Below, piece by piece: positions 22,231-33,956 of a DNA stretch of 64,000 nt (its first letter is position 1; each line of letters begins with the position of its first letter). The notes beneath the pieces were generated by a model that was not told the DNA's origin, did not search any database, and was given only the letters and a program-made list of their open reading frames with translations. The stretch covers positions 62,001 through 126,000 of the forward strand of contig MCGO01000103.1 of the NCBI GenBank assembly GCA_002104985.1, written 5' to 3'. The translations under genes and the position numbers were made by a program. The stretch is from Rhizoclosmatium globosum. Lineage: Eukaryota > Chytridiomycota > Chytridiomycetes > Chytridiales > Chytriomycetaceae.

Positions 22231-23060
22231 GACCGTTTCTTCGCGTATTCTGTCGATGATAGATTGAATGGACGCCGACGACTGGGATTCTTGGTTGTTG
22301 GAGCGTTTGGTTCTCGATAGTTGAACACGAACAGAATTTATGGTACTATTCGTCTTTGTATTTCGCCATCTAATCAATTGTGACGGTTTTATATGTCGCC
22401 ATTCGAATCAAGAATCCTATACCATACTTTGATTCTGTCAACGTGTAGTTATGACATGAGCTGGCTGCGCCTCATGATTGACTCAAAAGATTGGATTCGC
22501 GAATTCTACTCAATACTGCAACTGGCGTAACATGTATGACAGAGGTGATACTTGACTACTCATGGCTGATGGAGCAATCTTCTCTTGCCTTCAGCATTTC
22601 AATGTGTGACTCCGTTCGACTCCGCTACAATCGAATACAGCCAATTTTGTTCGTGATTCGTACTTTCGCCAAAGGATGAGATGGGTTGTCGCTGTTGCGC
22701 TGTGTCTCCCTGATTTTCGGAACCTTGACAATCACTCTTGTTTCGACAATCTCATATGAGCTCACTCTTGTTTCGACAGTCTCATATGAGCACACAGTCC
22801 CATCCACGTGGATACAAGTAGTTTCACAATAACTGCTTCTTTGTAGTGAAAATGTTGTTGAAGTTTCGACGTCCAGAATGAATGCCGACTGACGGACTGT
22901 TCTTCCCAATTGGCTTGATGGCAGTTGGTTTCATGAACTCTCGAAATGATATCGATTCTGGATTGTGATACTGCATCTGAGTGCTGGACAAAACGTTGGG
23001 GGAAGTTGTCAAGATGAGGACTTAGAGGCACTCTCATATCAGTCGAAACCGCCACCCGAG
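22231..23060. other. No confident gene; upstream part of J/K block
   Basis: It contains two adjacent copies of a 30-bp sequence (ctcatatgagc..actcttgtttcgaca) near 22740-22800. 22830-23640 resembles 50150-50900 and, in part, 40080-40650. Confidence 0.4.
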
Positions 23061-23171
23061 GCTCTATGTATACCATTGGTGTCAAATACTTGACTCAGAA
23101 TGTAGGCAACTGCCATTCAAGCATTTGGAGCTTGGAGCTACATCAACACTCAGTATCTGTCAACATCAGTT

Positions 23172-23560
23172 TCGATGGTCACCAACCTGTCGCATATGCA
23201 AAAGAAACGAGTCGCATCTCCTTCGAAACTGTCCATCAATCTGTCAGACCTCAGCGCATGCACATAGAAGGAGTGGCAGGATGCAGAAACGATGAGGGCT
23301 TTAATGGACTGTATGAAAATTTGAAATTGGAGATAACGAAAGCCAATCAAGTCGTTCAACATCATCAGCACAAATCAAGCATATTCTGAATATTTGGCGA
23401 AATAATGATTGTGAGTTTTTTGGACTTTTCTTCCTATACTCTTTTAAATTTTTTTCTCCTTTCCTCACCCTCTTTGTTGACTTCCAACTTCCCCCCTTCA
23501 TAGAACAACCCAGAAGCGCTCTTTGCTGTATATTAAGCCTATATGATCTACTGAGACGTT
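23172..23560 (+). pseudogene. J-type gene, decayed copy
   Basis: It matches the intact J gene at 40245 at base level. A TAG replaces the codon after SDLSACT and a TGA lies in the segment that reads HHQHKSIALKIFGE at 40.4 kb, so the frame is closed twice. The GTGAGT...CATAG intron is retained. Confidence 0.5.
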
Positions 23561-23571
23561 TGGAGCTGAAT

Positions 23572-23916
23572 ATGATTGATAAATGTGAATACATTGGGTT
23601 GAAGGGGTGAGGTATCAGTAATCGTTTCAGTTAGTTAATTTTTCAACACAGACACGATACTGCAAGAAACAATGACGAATTGGACATTTATGTACATGAT
23701 GCTCAACAGAGAATCCATATTGCATTCATATTGGTTTGGCTGCTGCTGTTGGCCAAGAAAAAACAAGGTCCAGACCCCAAAAATGAAACAAAGTCTAGTA
23801 CAAGAGTCAAGATCCGCAACATCCCATTGGGCCCAATTCAAAATTACTGTCCCAACCTTCTCAACTCCAGAATCTTCCAGAAGATGTTGGCGGAGCTTTT
23901 TCATGCAGAGGAGTGA
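23572..23916 (+). CDS. K-type small spliced gene, 99 residues
   Basis: Exon 1 (23572-23606) encodes MIDKCEYIGLKG. A 45-bp intron (23607-23651, GTGAGG...ACACAG) joins in frame to exon 2 (HDTARNNDELDIYVHD, then a hydrophobic IAFILVWLLLLA stretch and a basic tail) ending at TGA 23914-23916. The hydrophobic stretch could be a membrane segment. The family is unknown. A J-type sequence precedes it immediately, as at 40.6 and 50.9 kb. Confidence 0.45.
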
Positions 23917-24016
23917 AGAGAATCTATGCGTACGCAAAATGAATGGATTGGAATGCTCAGCTGAGACACGAGTGAGTTGGTTCTTGTGGTCTTTTTGGGT
24001 CCAAAAGTTTTGAGAC

Positions 24017-24339
24017 CGTTGTGAATCAGAATACATCTTTTTTCAAAGAGTAACGCAGTCTTTATTCTTTCTGTTTAATGCAAAGTAAACCGGTCAGTTG
24101 GTGCCAAAATATTTTCCCAACACGTCGACAAAAGATGAAATAAAAGGGGGAAAAGACAACGTTCCGAACTGATGTGGGTACATCCATCAACGACTTTATG
24201 GAATGAAAGTAAGAGCCATCTAATTCAAGCATCATCAATCCGCTCGACGCGATTACGATTTGCCGCCAAATATGTTGTTGATGTTGAGCCGTGCAGAACA
24301 AATGTCACCAAAAGCCTTTAATTAGTTGAAACATGTCAA
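24017..24339. other. No gene seen
   Basis: Short frames only. It separates the K-type gene from the module array. Confidence 0.4.
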
Positions 24340-25440
24340 ACAAGGATGGGAATCGGCCAGTGATGAATTTGAAGGAGACACCTCAGTAATTTCTGTGTTG
24401 AGGTAATTCCAATGAATATGAACAAATCACTTACCAGCCGACCTCGTTCCAATTTCGCCAATAAGGTTGGTTCATCATAAAATGATACTACGCGTAAGGA
24501 GAGAGCTGTAAGTTGTGAATTCAATAAGCCCTGATGAAAGCAACCACTCACCAACACTAACTCTCTAAATCCCCATTCCAACGTCGCCAACGACTTTGAT
24601 ACACTATTAAATGACGTTCTGTCCTATGAGGGACCTGTATGTTGTTAATTGAGTAAATGCGAGCAAAGCAGTAAACCACTCACCAATACAAACTCTCCAA
24701 ATCCCCATTCCAACTTCGACCGTAAGTTCTGTAGATTAATTTATGATAATGAGCTTAAGGGAGAGCTATAAGTTGTAAATTGAGTAACGACGTTGCGTAC
24801 AACGAGGGCACTGAAAGTTGTAAATTCAATAAACCAGGTCGAAAAAGCAAACCAACTTACCAACTCCAACTCTCGGAATCCCCGTTCCAACTTCGAATAT
24901 GAGTTCGGTATGTTAATAAACAAAGCTTATATTGAGCAAAGGTGGCCGAAAAAGCACCCCAACACCAACTTCGCTTTCCAGCTCCTCGTCCCAACTCCGC
25001 CAATACGTTCAGTACGCTATTGAATGATATGAAGCGTAAGGAAAAACCTGTAAGTCATAAATTGAATAAACCCGGCCGAAAAGCAGGCAACTCACCAACA
25101 CGAACTCTCCGACTCCCCGTTTCAGCTTTGTCCATGAGTTAAGCACGCTATTTAATGATGTTTTGGTCTATGAGGGACCTGTAAGTTGCAAATCGAATAA
25201 GTCACACCGAAAAACCATACGACACACCAACACGAACTCTCCAACTCCCCGTTCAAACTTTAGCTGCGAGTTCAGTATGTAAATTAACGATACGACGCAT
25301 AAGGAGAAAGCTGCAAATCGTAAATTGAGTGAACGCGCCCGAAAAAGCAAACCAACTCACCTACCTCAACTCTCCAACTCCCCGTTCCAACTCCGCCTAT
25401 GAGTTCAGTACGTTAATCACCATACCTCGTAACATTTCAA
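24340..25440 (-). repeat. Array of about 8 exon/intron-like modules, period near 134 bp
   Basis: On the minus strand most units consist of an exon-like 83-bp segment ending ...gagttcgtgttg and an intron-like segment of about 51 bp starting GTGAGTTGGTTTGC and ending TTACAG or TTGCAG. The exon-like parts of different units translate similarly in one frame (SLCVVSLIYILNSQLKFERG; SLRFISFNSVLNVLAELGRG). The array directly follows the last coiled-coil exon of family copy c. Because 83 is not a multiple of three, splicing all units would shift frame. Confidence 0.75.
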
Positions 25441-27103
25441 CTCTCCGTCCCTTCCCAAACACAAGCCTTCGGATGATTCCGTCTTCTGCATGGATATCAT
25501 AAATCTTTTTTTCGAGGTCTTGCTTTTGAGTAGAGAGTTCCGATTGAATGCGCACGAGTTCGGTTCAGGTGTGGATATAGTTGCAGTGTGGGAAATGGGG
25601 GAGTCCAGAGTAGATGCGTCTTTTGGGAGTGTCATTCGGAGAGTTTCTTTTGTGGATATGTTGTCGACTATGGCGGAGATGCGAAGGGTCTCGTCCGTGG
25701 CTACGAGTATTGTTTCGCGGAGGCAACCCAATGCCTTCGCATATAGAACAGGCTCGATTGGTTTGGTGCTGCTTCAGGAGGGCAGTCGATTTCTGACGTT
25801 TGTGGGAAGGAAACAATGTAGGAAGCGTCGATACTGATACAACTTGGAGGAGCTGTTTAGCCGTTTTTGATGAACGTGACTGCAGTGATTTTGCAAGTGT
25901 TTTGAGGCTGCTTGCAGAAGAAAGTATCGTTGACGTTGGTGTTTCAATGATGTGCAATTGAAGGGGCAACTGTAACTGAGATTGGTAAGGTTCGGGTTTC
26001 CTGCTTGCATTTTAGTACATTTCCCAAAACAAATACAGAAAGTGCTCACTTTGATATATGGAATAACTTATATCCAAGAGTGCAAACTAATTTGTCAATT
26101 AAGTCCGCGTATGCTGAGACAGTGAATCAATATTCGTTGGATGTCTGAAATTGTGTCCTCATCTTGATCCAAGACGACCGTGCCATACATACTTTCTGCA
26201 CGTGACTCCGACCGCGAAACCGAGTACTGAACCTCAGTCAATGCCACATCCATATTAGGAATATTGACTGCATCGACGTCCACTGCTTGAGTTTCTGATG
26301 AGGACTTCAACTCAAGCACCGCATCAACCTTCTCCGGCGCCACATCTACCTTTGCGTCTTCCACACAAGCAACCACAATCTTCTTTGTTTTCCTCTTCTT
26401 CTTGTTTTTCGTCTTCTTTTCCCCTGCAGCCACTCCGACATCAACACTTCCAATATCATCAACCTCTATCCCATGATCCGTCATCACGACTTCCCTCCTC
26501 TCCGTCACTTTGAACTAACGTCGTAGAATTTTCAGCGTTTGTTACAGTAGGCAAAGAAATTGGAGCATCTTTTCCAGCATTTGTGAACGACTGATAGGAA
26601 TAAAACTGAGTTAGCTATCCCGTGAAGTTGTGAACGGGTCAAATATTCGCGCCAAAGTCAGCGACAGACGTCAATGGAATGTGCGATAGATTTAAGGGTT
26701 TGATGTCTGGAACGGAAGATATTGATTTTCATTGGTTGAGCTCTTTGAGTTTGTGTGGCGGTTGCAGTTGAAATATATATGCAAGACAGCCCGAGAACGA
26801 TGAGGGCCGAGTCCTGAATTGCATTAACACGCCGGTTTCGTTGACTGGAATAGTAGATTGCTGAGGGTTGGGCGTTGCAGCAGCAGGACAGGCGGATGTG
26901 GTTTGAGGTGGGTTTGTTGCGAATAGATAATGGGTTCCACGTAATACCTGAATTGGGGGAAGGGGAGCGACGAGGAAGAGTTTGGTCTTTGGTGGTTGTT
27001 GTTGGTGTTGAGGGATTGGGGAAAGGAGGAAGGGGAAGGGGAAGAGTTGTTGAACGAGTAGGAGAAGCGATGATGTGTGGTGAATGCGTGCATTCTGAAT
27101 CAA
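25417..27103 (-). pseudogene. Multicopy gene family, copy c
   Basis: Minus-strand blocks in order are: Ser/Thr segment (STIPVNETGVLM) near 26830; DIKPSH-type block near 26690; a 137-codon frame 26095-26508 (TERREVVMTDHGIEVDDIG, Lys-rich KKTKNKKKRKTKK, VDVDAVNIPNMDVALTEVQ, VVLDQDEDTISDIQ); SASSLKTLAKSLQS near 25900; EPVLYAKALGCLRETILVAT and RISAIVDNISTKET; DASTLDSPISHTATI; then a coiled coil. A one-base deletion (gaaccgaactcg against gaaaccgaactcg at 55.6 kb) shifts the coiled coil out of frame. Function is unknown. Confidence 0.5.
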
Positions 27104-27729
27104 GGCATAGGTTATCGAGTGAGTGCGAGTGAGTGCAAGTGAGCGATCAGTACTTGGCTATTCTGTCAATTGGAGACAGTTTTGCAGTTGGTGATTCTCG
27201 TTTCTCTTTCGATTCTTTGTTCTCAATTCAAACATTACCCCTGCTTAAACCAGTGTCGACTCCCGTGCAAACCCAGAGAGTACCTACTACTACCGATGCA
27301 TCGAACAACAACAGCCAATTCATCAAGTTGTATTCAAATGGCGTTACTCGTTCTACTGAATGTCGTTGATTGGTAGTCTGTCAAATGGTGGGCCACTCTT
27401 CCTTTTGCTTGTCACCACCCACTCCAACATTCGCATTCACACTCCCTTTCTTACTGCGAAATTGTGCTGTATTCGTGTGCAATCACTCGCATCTGGTGGC
27501 AGCTCTGGTTGGTGGTGGGTGTGGACTTGTGTCGGACTCTTCATTCTCCTTCTTCCAATTCTGTTCAGACGCGTTACTGACTATTCTTATTTCGTAGACA
27601 ACGGCTGAGCCTAGATTCCACTCGCACTTTAGTACAATGCGCGCATCAATAGAATACTGGTCAAACTGCATCTGATTCCCCATCCTCTTTTCTGTTAGTC
27701 TGGAGTCCTTGACCACACCAAATATTCTA
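27104..27729. other. Arm II counterpart of 6063-6689
   Basis: It differs from arm I by scattered substitutions and small indels. No gene is recognised. Confidence 0.4.
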
Positions 27730-28311
27730 GTAATTATCAACGCCATCTCTCTTTCGCGACAGATGCGGACGGACCACTCGGATGGAGTGCTCTCTGTCGT
27801 GCGGCTGACTCTTTGGTGAAGGAGCAGTCGCAACACATCGTGTCTTTCTTGATTCTCATTTCGCGCTCATTTCTAACACTGTTGATTAACTAGGAACATC
27901 ATTACCAGTCCTGTTGGAATACCACAATACGTCCAAGGTAATTATCAGCGCCATCTCCCCTTCTCGACGGATGCGGACAGACCACTCGGATGGAGTGCTC
28001 TCTGTCGTGCGGCTGACTCTTTGGTGAAGGAGCAGTCGCAACACATCGTGTCTTTCTTGATTCTCATTTCGCGCTCATTTCTAACACTGTTGATTAACTA
28101 GGAACATCATTACCAGTCCTGTTGGAATACCACAATACGTCCAAGGTAATTATCAGCGCCATCTCCCCTTCTCGACGGATGCGGACAGACCACTCGGATG
28201 GAGTGCTCTCTGTCGTGCGGCTGACTCTTTGGTGAAGGAGCAGTCGCAACGCATCGTGTCTTTCTTGATTCTCATTTCGCGCTCATTTCTAATACTGTTG
28301 TTTTTCACTAG
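27730..28311 (+). repeat. Tandem 208-bp repeat, 3 units, upstream of POLD1 remnant
   Basis: Anchors (atgcgg) lie at 27763, 27971 and 28179, with exact 208-bp spacing. The units are almost identical, one more than in arm I. Each contains a degenerate copy of the start of the first POLD1 exon followed by a GTAATT donor-like sequence. Confidence 0.85.
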
Positions 28312-30281
28312 GAACATCATTACCAGTTGCTGGAACACATACCCTCTGCTTTGATCGCGAAAACGACTTATTGGTGAATTGTGCAGAGTTCATTCGTATT
28401 GTGAGTCTCCATAAGCAATGAATTATTCTTATTCACTTTGAACAGTGCGATCCTGACATCATTACCGGATACAACATCCAAAACTTTGATTTTCCATATC
28501 TTCTCAAACGTGCTGCGACGTTGAAAGTGCAGCGCTTCCCCTTTCTCAGTGAGTTGGTTTAATTGTTTACATGCGTTCCTGATTAATGCATAATAGGACA
28601 TGTCTGAGATTTGGAGACGAAGGCCAAGGACTCACGATTCTCTTCAAAGGCGCTTGGAACTCGTGGTAACAAGGCGATTAATATTGAGGGACGTCTTCAA
28701 GTGGATGTTCTACAAATCATGCAGCGTGACCATAAATTGAGATCTTATACCCTGAACTCTGTCAGTGCCCACTTCCTGGGTACGTTTTATGGTTCAAAAC
28801 TGTTGGATATTGAATTTGTTGCGTTCAATAGGTGAACAGAAGGAAGACATACACCACTCCATCATCGCTGATTTACAGAACGGAAATGACGAGACGCGTC
28901 GACGACTTGCTATATACTGTTTGAAGGTATGATTCCATCGCTTCTTCTCTTGCATAACTTACTGTGGCTCAAAGGATGCATATCTTCCACAACGATTGCT
29001 TGACAAACTCATGTGCATCATCAACTATATTGAAATGGCACGTGTGACTGGAGTTCCGTTCAACTACCTCTTGACTCGCGGTCAACAAATCAAGGTCATT
29101 TCGCAACTGTATCGAAAGGCTAAACAGCAGGGTCTCCTTATTCCGAATATGAATCCTGAAGGTTCGCTTGTTTTGCTTTATCGCCACTTTGGATTTTACT
29201 TCGCTATATCCATCTATTATGATGCCGCATAATTTGTGTTCTTCCATCTACATCGCCAATCCAAGTGTCATCACAAAGTACGGACTCACCGAGGATGAGA
29301 CTATGTATAAACTCCAAACAACAGTATGTTTTTTTTGTTTGTCGTCGATCGAGAAACGTTCTTAACTCCGAGATTCCAGATATCTTTCTCAAAACGTCTG
29401 TTCAGAAAGGAATGCTTCCGATTATTCTCGAAGACTTGATTGGCGCTCGTAAGAAGGCGAATGCTGATTTGAAGAAGGAGACGGATCCGTTTAAGAGAGC
29501 TGTGTTGGATGGTCGTCAACTGGCGTTGAAGGTTTGTGATTGTGTTTCGTACGTTATTATCAAAGGAACAAAAGACGCCGTGGCATACGAGAAGGCTGAA
29601 GACCCGTTATATGTTCTGGACATGAATATTCCTATTGACACAAAGTACTACTGTAAGAATCAGGTTTATTGAATCTAAAGACACTAATATCCACACAAGT
29701 GGAAAACCAACTGGCGAATCCATTGATGTGTATCTTCAAACCTATTCTTGGTGTAAAGTTGTCGAGTTTGTTGGGTGAGTTCTTTTCCTCCTCTCTTCTG
29801 TTTTCTCACAAGACTCTTCAAGCTGGAGACCACGTTCGAACAATTAGTGTCGCTGCTCCAACTAGTATGAGAGGTCTGATGAAGTTTGCTGTCAGAACGG
29901 CGACTTGTTTGGGATGTAGAACTCCTCTGCCCAAAGATGGTATGTTGTCAGCCATAAGCTTTCATATACTCACAAAACTTAGAAACTGCTGTCTGTATCA
30001 ACTGCCGTCCCAAGATGGTCGACTTATACCAGAAGCACTTAAACAATATGACTCAGCTGGAAGAAAAGTACTCGCGTTTGTGGACACAGTGTCAAAGGTG
30101 CCAAGGCTCGTTGCATCAGGATGTGCTTTGCTCGGCTCAAGATTGTCCCATCTTTTATATCCACAAGAAGGTGCAGAAGGATTTGAATGATGCTTCCAAG
30201 ACGATGGATAGGTTTGTTGGGTTTTGGCTTTTTGGTTCGAGATATTGACATTTTTTCTTCAGGTTCGCGTATGAGTGGTGA
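28312..30281 (+). pseudogene. POLD1: DNA polymerase delta catalytic subunit (POLD1/Pol3) remnant, arm II
   Basis: It has the same exon/intron layout as 7062-9028, offset 21250 to 21253, with a few substitutions (for example a Lys to Asn change after GARKKA). It carries exactly the same lesions: no N-terminus, loss of codons with a frame change just before motif A ([11 protein letters not shown]), and direct joining of LALKV to YVIIKG. Motifs B and C are absent. The decay therefore predates the duplication. The C-terminal zinc/iron-sulphur cysteines and the RFAYEW end are preserved. Confidence 0.9.
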
Positions 30282-30992
30282 TTGTGGCGGCTGGCTTTCA
30301 TTTTATTGTTTGTATTTATTTAGATAAAGGCTGGATGCTGTATCAATATCTTACGCTGTGTCAATGTCTTGCTTTGTGGTTGGGTGTGAGAAGAGGCTCA
30401 TTGGATAATTTAACTCATGCAACTACATTATTAAGCACCCTATACAAATTCACTTCAGCTTTGTGAGAAACAGAACTGATGCCTTATCTTCGGACATGGT
30501 CGAAGCTCTCCCACTTTGATTTATAAGCATACAGCTCTCAAGAATAAAATAAAGGCTTTCTGTTCATGTTATTTCTTCTATGCATACTTATTTGCTCATT
30601 TCTATCTATGGACAATTTTGGGGTATAAAAGGTCAAAAATGGAAAAGTGTTTGTCACATAAATCTCAGTCCAAACAAACAAACTCCAACTCAGCTTCCAC
30701 ACATCCCTCCCCTCCCTCCCCTCCTCATCCTACCAGTGCTATAGTACTCAAGTTCAAAGTTTATATGTGAGTGCATGATGTGTCCTTTGTGAAGTGTACA
30801 AGCTGTTTGCTCACTTCTATTCCCAGTTCGATTGTTTGTCTCGTCTCCTGATTGTCTCGTCGGCTGCTTGTCTCCTTGTTCTCCCTCTCTCTCCTGCCAA
30901 TAAGTTGCTTAAATAAGCTCAGTCAGCATCCCATGATATTTTTTGAGGTGATCGAGGTGATAGTGTCAGTTGGATATAATGAAAGTACTAAA
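30282..30992 (+). promoter_or_regulatory. Arm II copy of the TATA-type promoter without gene
   Basis: TATAAAA lies at 30624-30630, followed by the same leader and possible intron as in arm I. Confidence 0.4.
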
Positions 30993-31142
30993 TCAATGAT
31001 AGGATCCAACCTTCTCCTCCTGATGTCTGATATTTTCCGCAACAGTTTCTTCTTTCATCTGTTCAGGTCTCCTCTGAATTTCTGGTCCAAATTCTTCCAA
31101 ACTTTGGTCTGTTTGGTTATCAGTTTGTGGTTCGCCAGTCAT
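30993..31142 (-). CDS. Short acidic reading frame, arm II copy
   Basis: This is the unchanged counterpart of 9740-9889, lying beside the second 145-bp array. Conservation alone is weak support because the whole arm is nearly identical. Confidence 0.3.
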   Translation of the reverse strand: MTGEPQTDNQTDQSLEEFGPEIQRRPEQMKEETVAENIRHQEEKVGSYH

Positions 31143-31200
31143 CACATCATCATTTAATTATCTTTTCCTCTTTAAATTAGTTTCATCTATACGTTTTTAC

Positions 31201-32606
31201 TTTTTCTTTATTGCGTTTCTTTGCTGGCACAGTTTGAACGCAACCACTCTTTTGTGGCCATGGCAATGTGAGGCCCAAGCGGGATAAGCAGAGCCGCGTT
31301 GCATCTGAAACAGCTTAGAACGTTATGTTTTATTTTCTGAAGTGTTTTTTCTTTGTCGCGTTTCTTTGCTGGCACAGTTTGAACGCAACCACTCTTTTGT
31401 GGCCATGGCAATGTGAGGCCCAAGCGGGATAAGCAGAGCCGCGTTGCATCTGAAACAGCTTAGAACGTTATGTTTTATTTTCTGAAGTGTTTTTTCTTTG
31501 TCGCGTTTCTTTGCTGGCACAGTTTGAACGCAACCACTCTTTTGTGGCCATGGCAATGTGAGGCCCAAGCGGGATAAGCAGAGCCGCGTTGCATCTGAAA
31601 CAGCTTAGAACGTTATGTTTTATTTTCTGAAGTGTTTTTTCTTTGTCGCGTTTCTTTGCTGGCACAGTTTGAATGCAACCACTCTTTTGTGGCCATGGCA
31701 ATGTGAGGCCCAAGCGGGATAAGCAGAGCCGCGTTGCATCTGAAACAGCTTAGAACGTTATGTTTTATTTTCTGAAGTGTTTTTTCTTTGTCGCGTTTCT
31801 TTGCTGGCACAGTTTGAATGCAACCACTCTTTTGTGGCCATGGCAATGTGAGGCCCAAGCGGGATAAGCAGAGCCGCGTTGCATCTGAAACAGCTTAGAA
31901 CGTTATGTTTTATTTTCTGAAGTGTTTTTTCTTTGTCGCGTTTCTTTGCTGGCACAGTTTGAATGCAACCACTCTTTTGTGGCCATGGCAATGTGAGGCC
32001 CAAGCGGGATAAGCAGAGCCGCGTTGCATCTGAAACAGCTTAGAACGTTATGTTTTATTTTCTGAAGTGTTTTTTCTTTGTCGCGTTTCTTTGCTGGCAC
32101 AGTTTGAATGCAACCACTCTTTTGTGGCCATGGCAATGTGAGGCCCAAGCGGGATAAGCAGAGCCGCGTTGCATCTGAAACAGCTTAGAACGTTATGTTT
32201 TATTTTCTGAAGTGTTTTTTCTTTGTCGCGTTTCTTTGCTGGCACAGTTTGAATGCAACCACTCTTTTGTGGCCATGGCAATGTGAGGCCCAAGCGGGAT
32301 AAGCAGAGCCGCGTTGCATCTGAAACAGCTTAGAACGTTATGTTTTATTTTCTGAAGTGTTTTTTCTTTGTCGCGTTTCTTTGCTGGCACAGTTTGAACG
32401 CAACCACTCTTTTGTGGCCATGGCAATGTGAGGCCCAAGCGGGATAAGCAGAGCCGCGTTGCATCTGAAACAGCTTAGAACGTTATGTTTTATTTTCTGA
32501 AGTGTTTTTTCTTTGTCGCGTTTCTTTGCTGGCACAGTTTGAACGCAACCACTCTTTTGTGGCCATAGCAATGTGAGGCCCAAGCGGGATAGGCAGAGCT
32601 GCATTG
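31201..32606. repeat. 145-bp tandem array, 9 full units plus partial, arm II
   Basis: Anchors lie at 31226, 31371, 31516, 31661, 31806, 31951, 32096, 32241, 32386 and 32531. The unit count equals that of arm I, but the C/T variant order is C C C T T T T T C C, so units have been exchanged since the duplication. Confidence 0.95.
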
Positions 32607-32820
32607 TTTTCTGCACAACTTAAACAATTTATAATCTTATTTTGGTACCTAATTAGTTTATAAATGTATGCTTATGAACCAACTGCTTATTCATTTCGTT
32701 ATTTTCCCGAAATCAAAATGAACATTCTATAAACTACATCAAGGCCATTGATTTATTGAATACTCCATATGAACAACGCAAACAACTGTTTCCCAGCTTA
32801 AATAGCCATCAACCATTTCA

Positions 32821-33956
32821 TTAAACCTGGGTAACCTGTTCGTCAGATAACTTATGGTTCTGGATGGTAGTTTTCTCGTCATCAACTGTTCCATACTTGT
32901 CTTGATGCACTTTAATCTGGCGGCCATTCACGTCTGTTCTGTTAAGCTTGAAGATTGCTTTGAGAGACTCCTTTTCTGTTGACATGATAACACATCCGTG
33001 GCCGAGGCTGAATCCTTGTTTGTTCACTGCAATGGAAGCAGAGAGCACAGATCCATACTGGCTGAAGAGCTGGGAGAGTTCTTGTTCTTCAAAGGCAAAG
33101 GGAAGGTTCCCAGCATAAACGCGCCAACCAACAGTGCTTGGAACAAATTGATGGACTTGCTCTTCAGAACTAGACCCTTCCTGCGTTGGTGTGTGCGCTT
33201 GTAGCGGGGATTCTACTGGAGTTGGACTGTCTTGCTGCTTCTGCTCCTCTTGGACCTCGCTGGAGAGTGAGGCTTGCGGGACGTGGATGTTGATGGGTTG
33301 GGGAATTTCTGCAGGAGGAGCGCTTAGCGTAGTTTAAGATTCATTTTATCCATACCATTGGTGGCAACATTGGTTTCGAGAGGGTTGGAGGGGGTATTGT
33401 GGGAGAAGAACGCAACAACCCTCAACAAAGTCTCAATTTCGGCCGCTTCCTCGCGGCCAATTTCTTCCAGAGCCTTAATGCGCTCCTTGAGAGCATTTCT
33501 TGCATACCGATGACCGTCCATCTCGGACACTGCAGCCGCGTAGATGATAGAGGGGGGGCTCTCAGTACAGTATCCGAACGCCACAAGACCATCCAACGCT
33601 GCGGCCGAGTTGATGGCGTCCTGAGTAGATCCATAGGAGGCGATTGCTCCTCCATAACCTACAGTCTCAATCGAGTTTGGAGGCACGCCTGCCTGGATGA
33701 GCATCGCCCCCACATCGCCAAGGGTAAACTGCATGGGAAGCCCATTGAAGAAGACACACGTGACTGGATCCTTGCGCTCAATGCACGGGAAGAAATCCTT
33801 GCAAGCAAATTTCGCGTCTACACGTAGTTAGTAGCTACCACGATCAAGAGTACTGCTTACCTGCTGTGTATGATTGTCTTGAATCGTTCTAATGCGATTA
33901 ACAAAGTTAGGTTACGAGGTAGCAATCAGCAATGGGAGGGCGCGTACCTGGCTCAT
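32821..33956 (-). CDS. Two-RRM RNA-binding protein, arm II copy
   Basis: It is the twin of 11568-12703, with exons 33948-33956, 33861-33888, 33356-33817 and 32821-33308, the same introns and 328 residues. Visible amino-acid changes are few: TVDYGG to TVGYGG in the first domain, NRTVVNG to NRTDVNG in the second RRM, and two changes to Pro in the linker. RNP2 (RVYAGNL) and RNP1-like (GHGCVIM) are unchanged and there is no stop, so both copies may be expressed. The minus-strand signal after the stop is AATAAA here. Confidence 0.85.

Noticed and set aside
25490..25837. Plus-strand frames over family copies (also 44533-44805 and 55593-56037)
   Set aside because: They are shadows of the minus-strand family. 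Minus-strand translation gives the blocks conserved between all copies and continues into a coiled coil.
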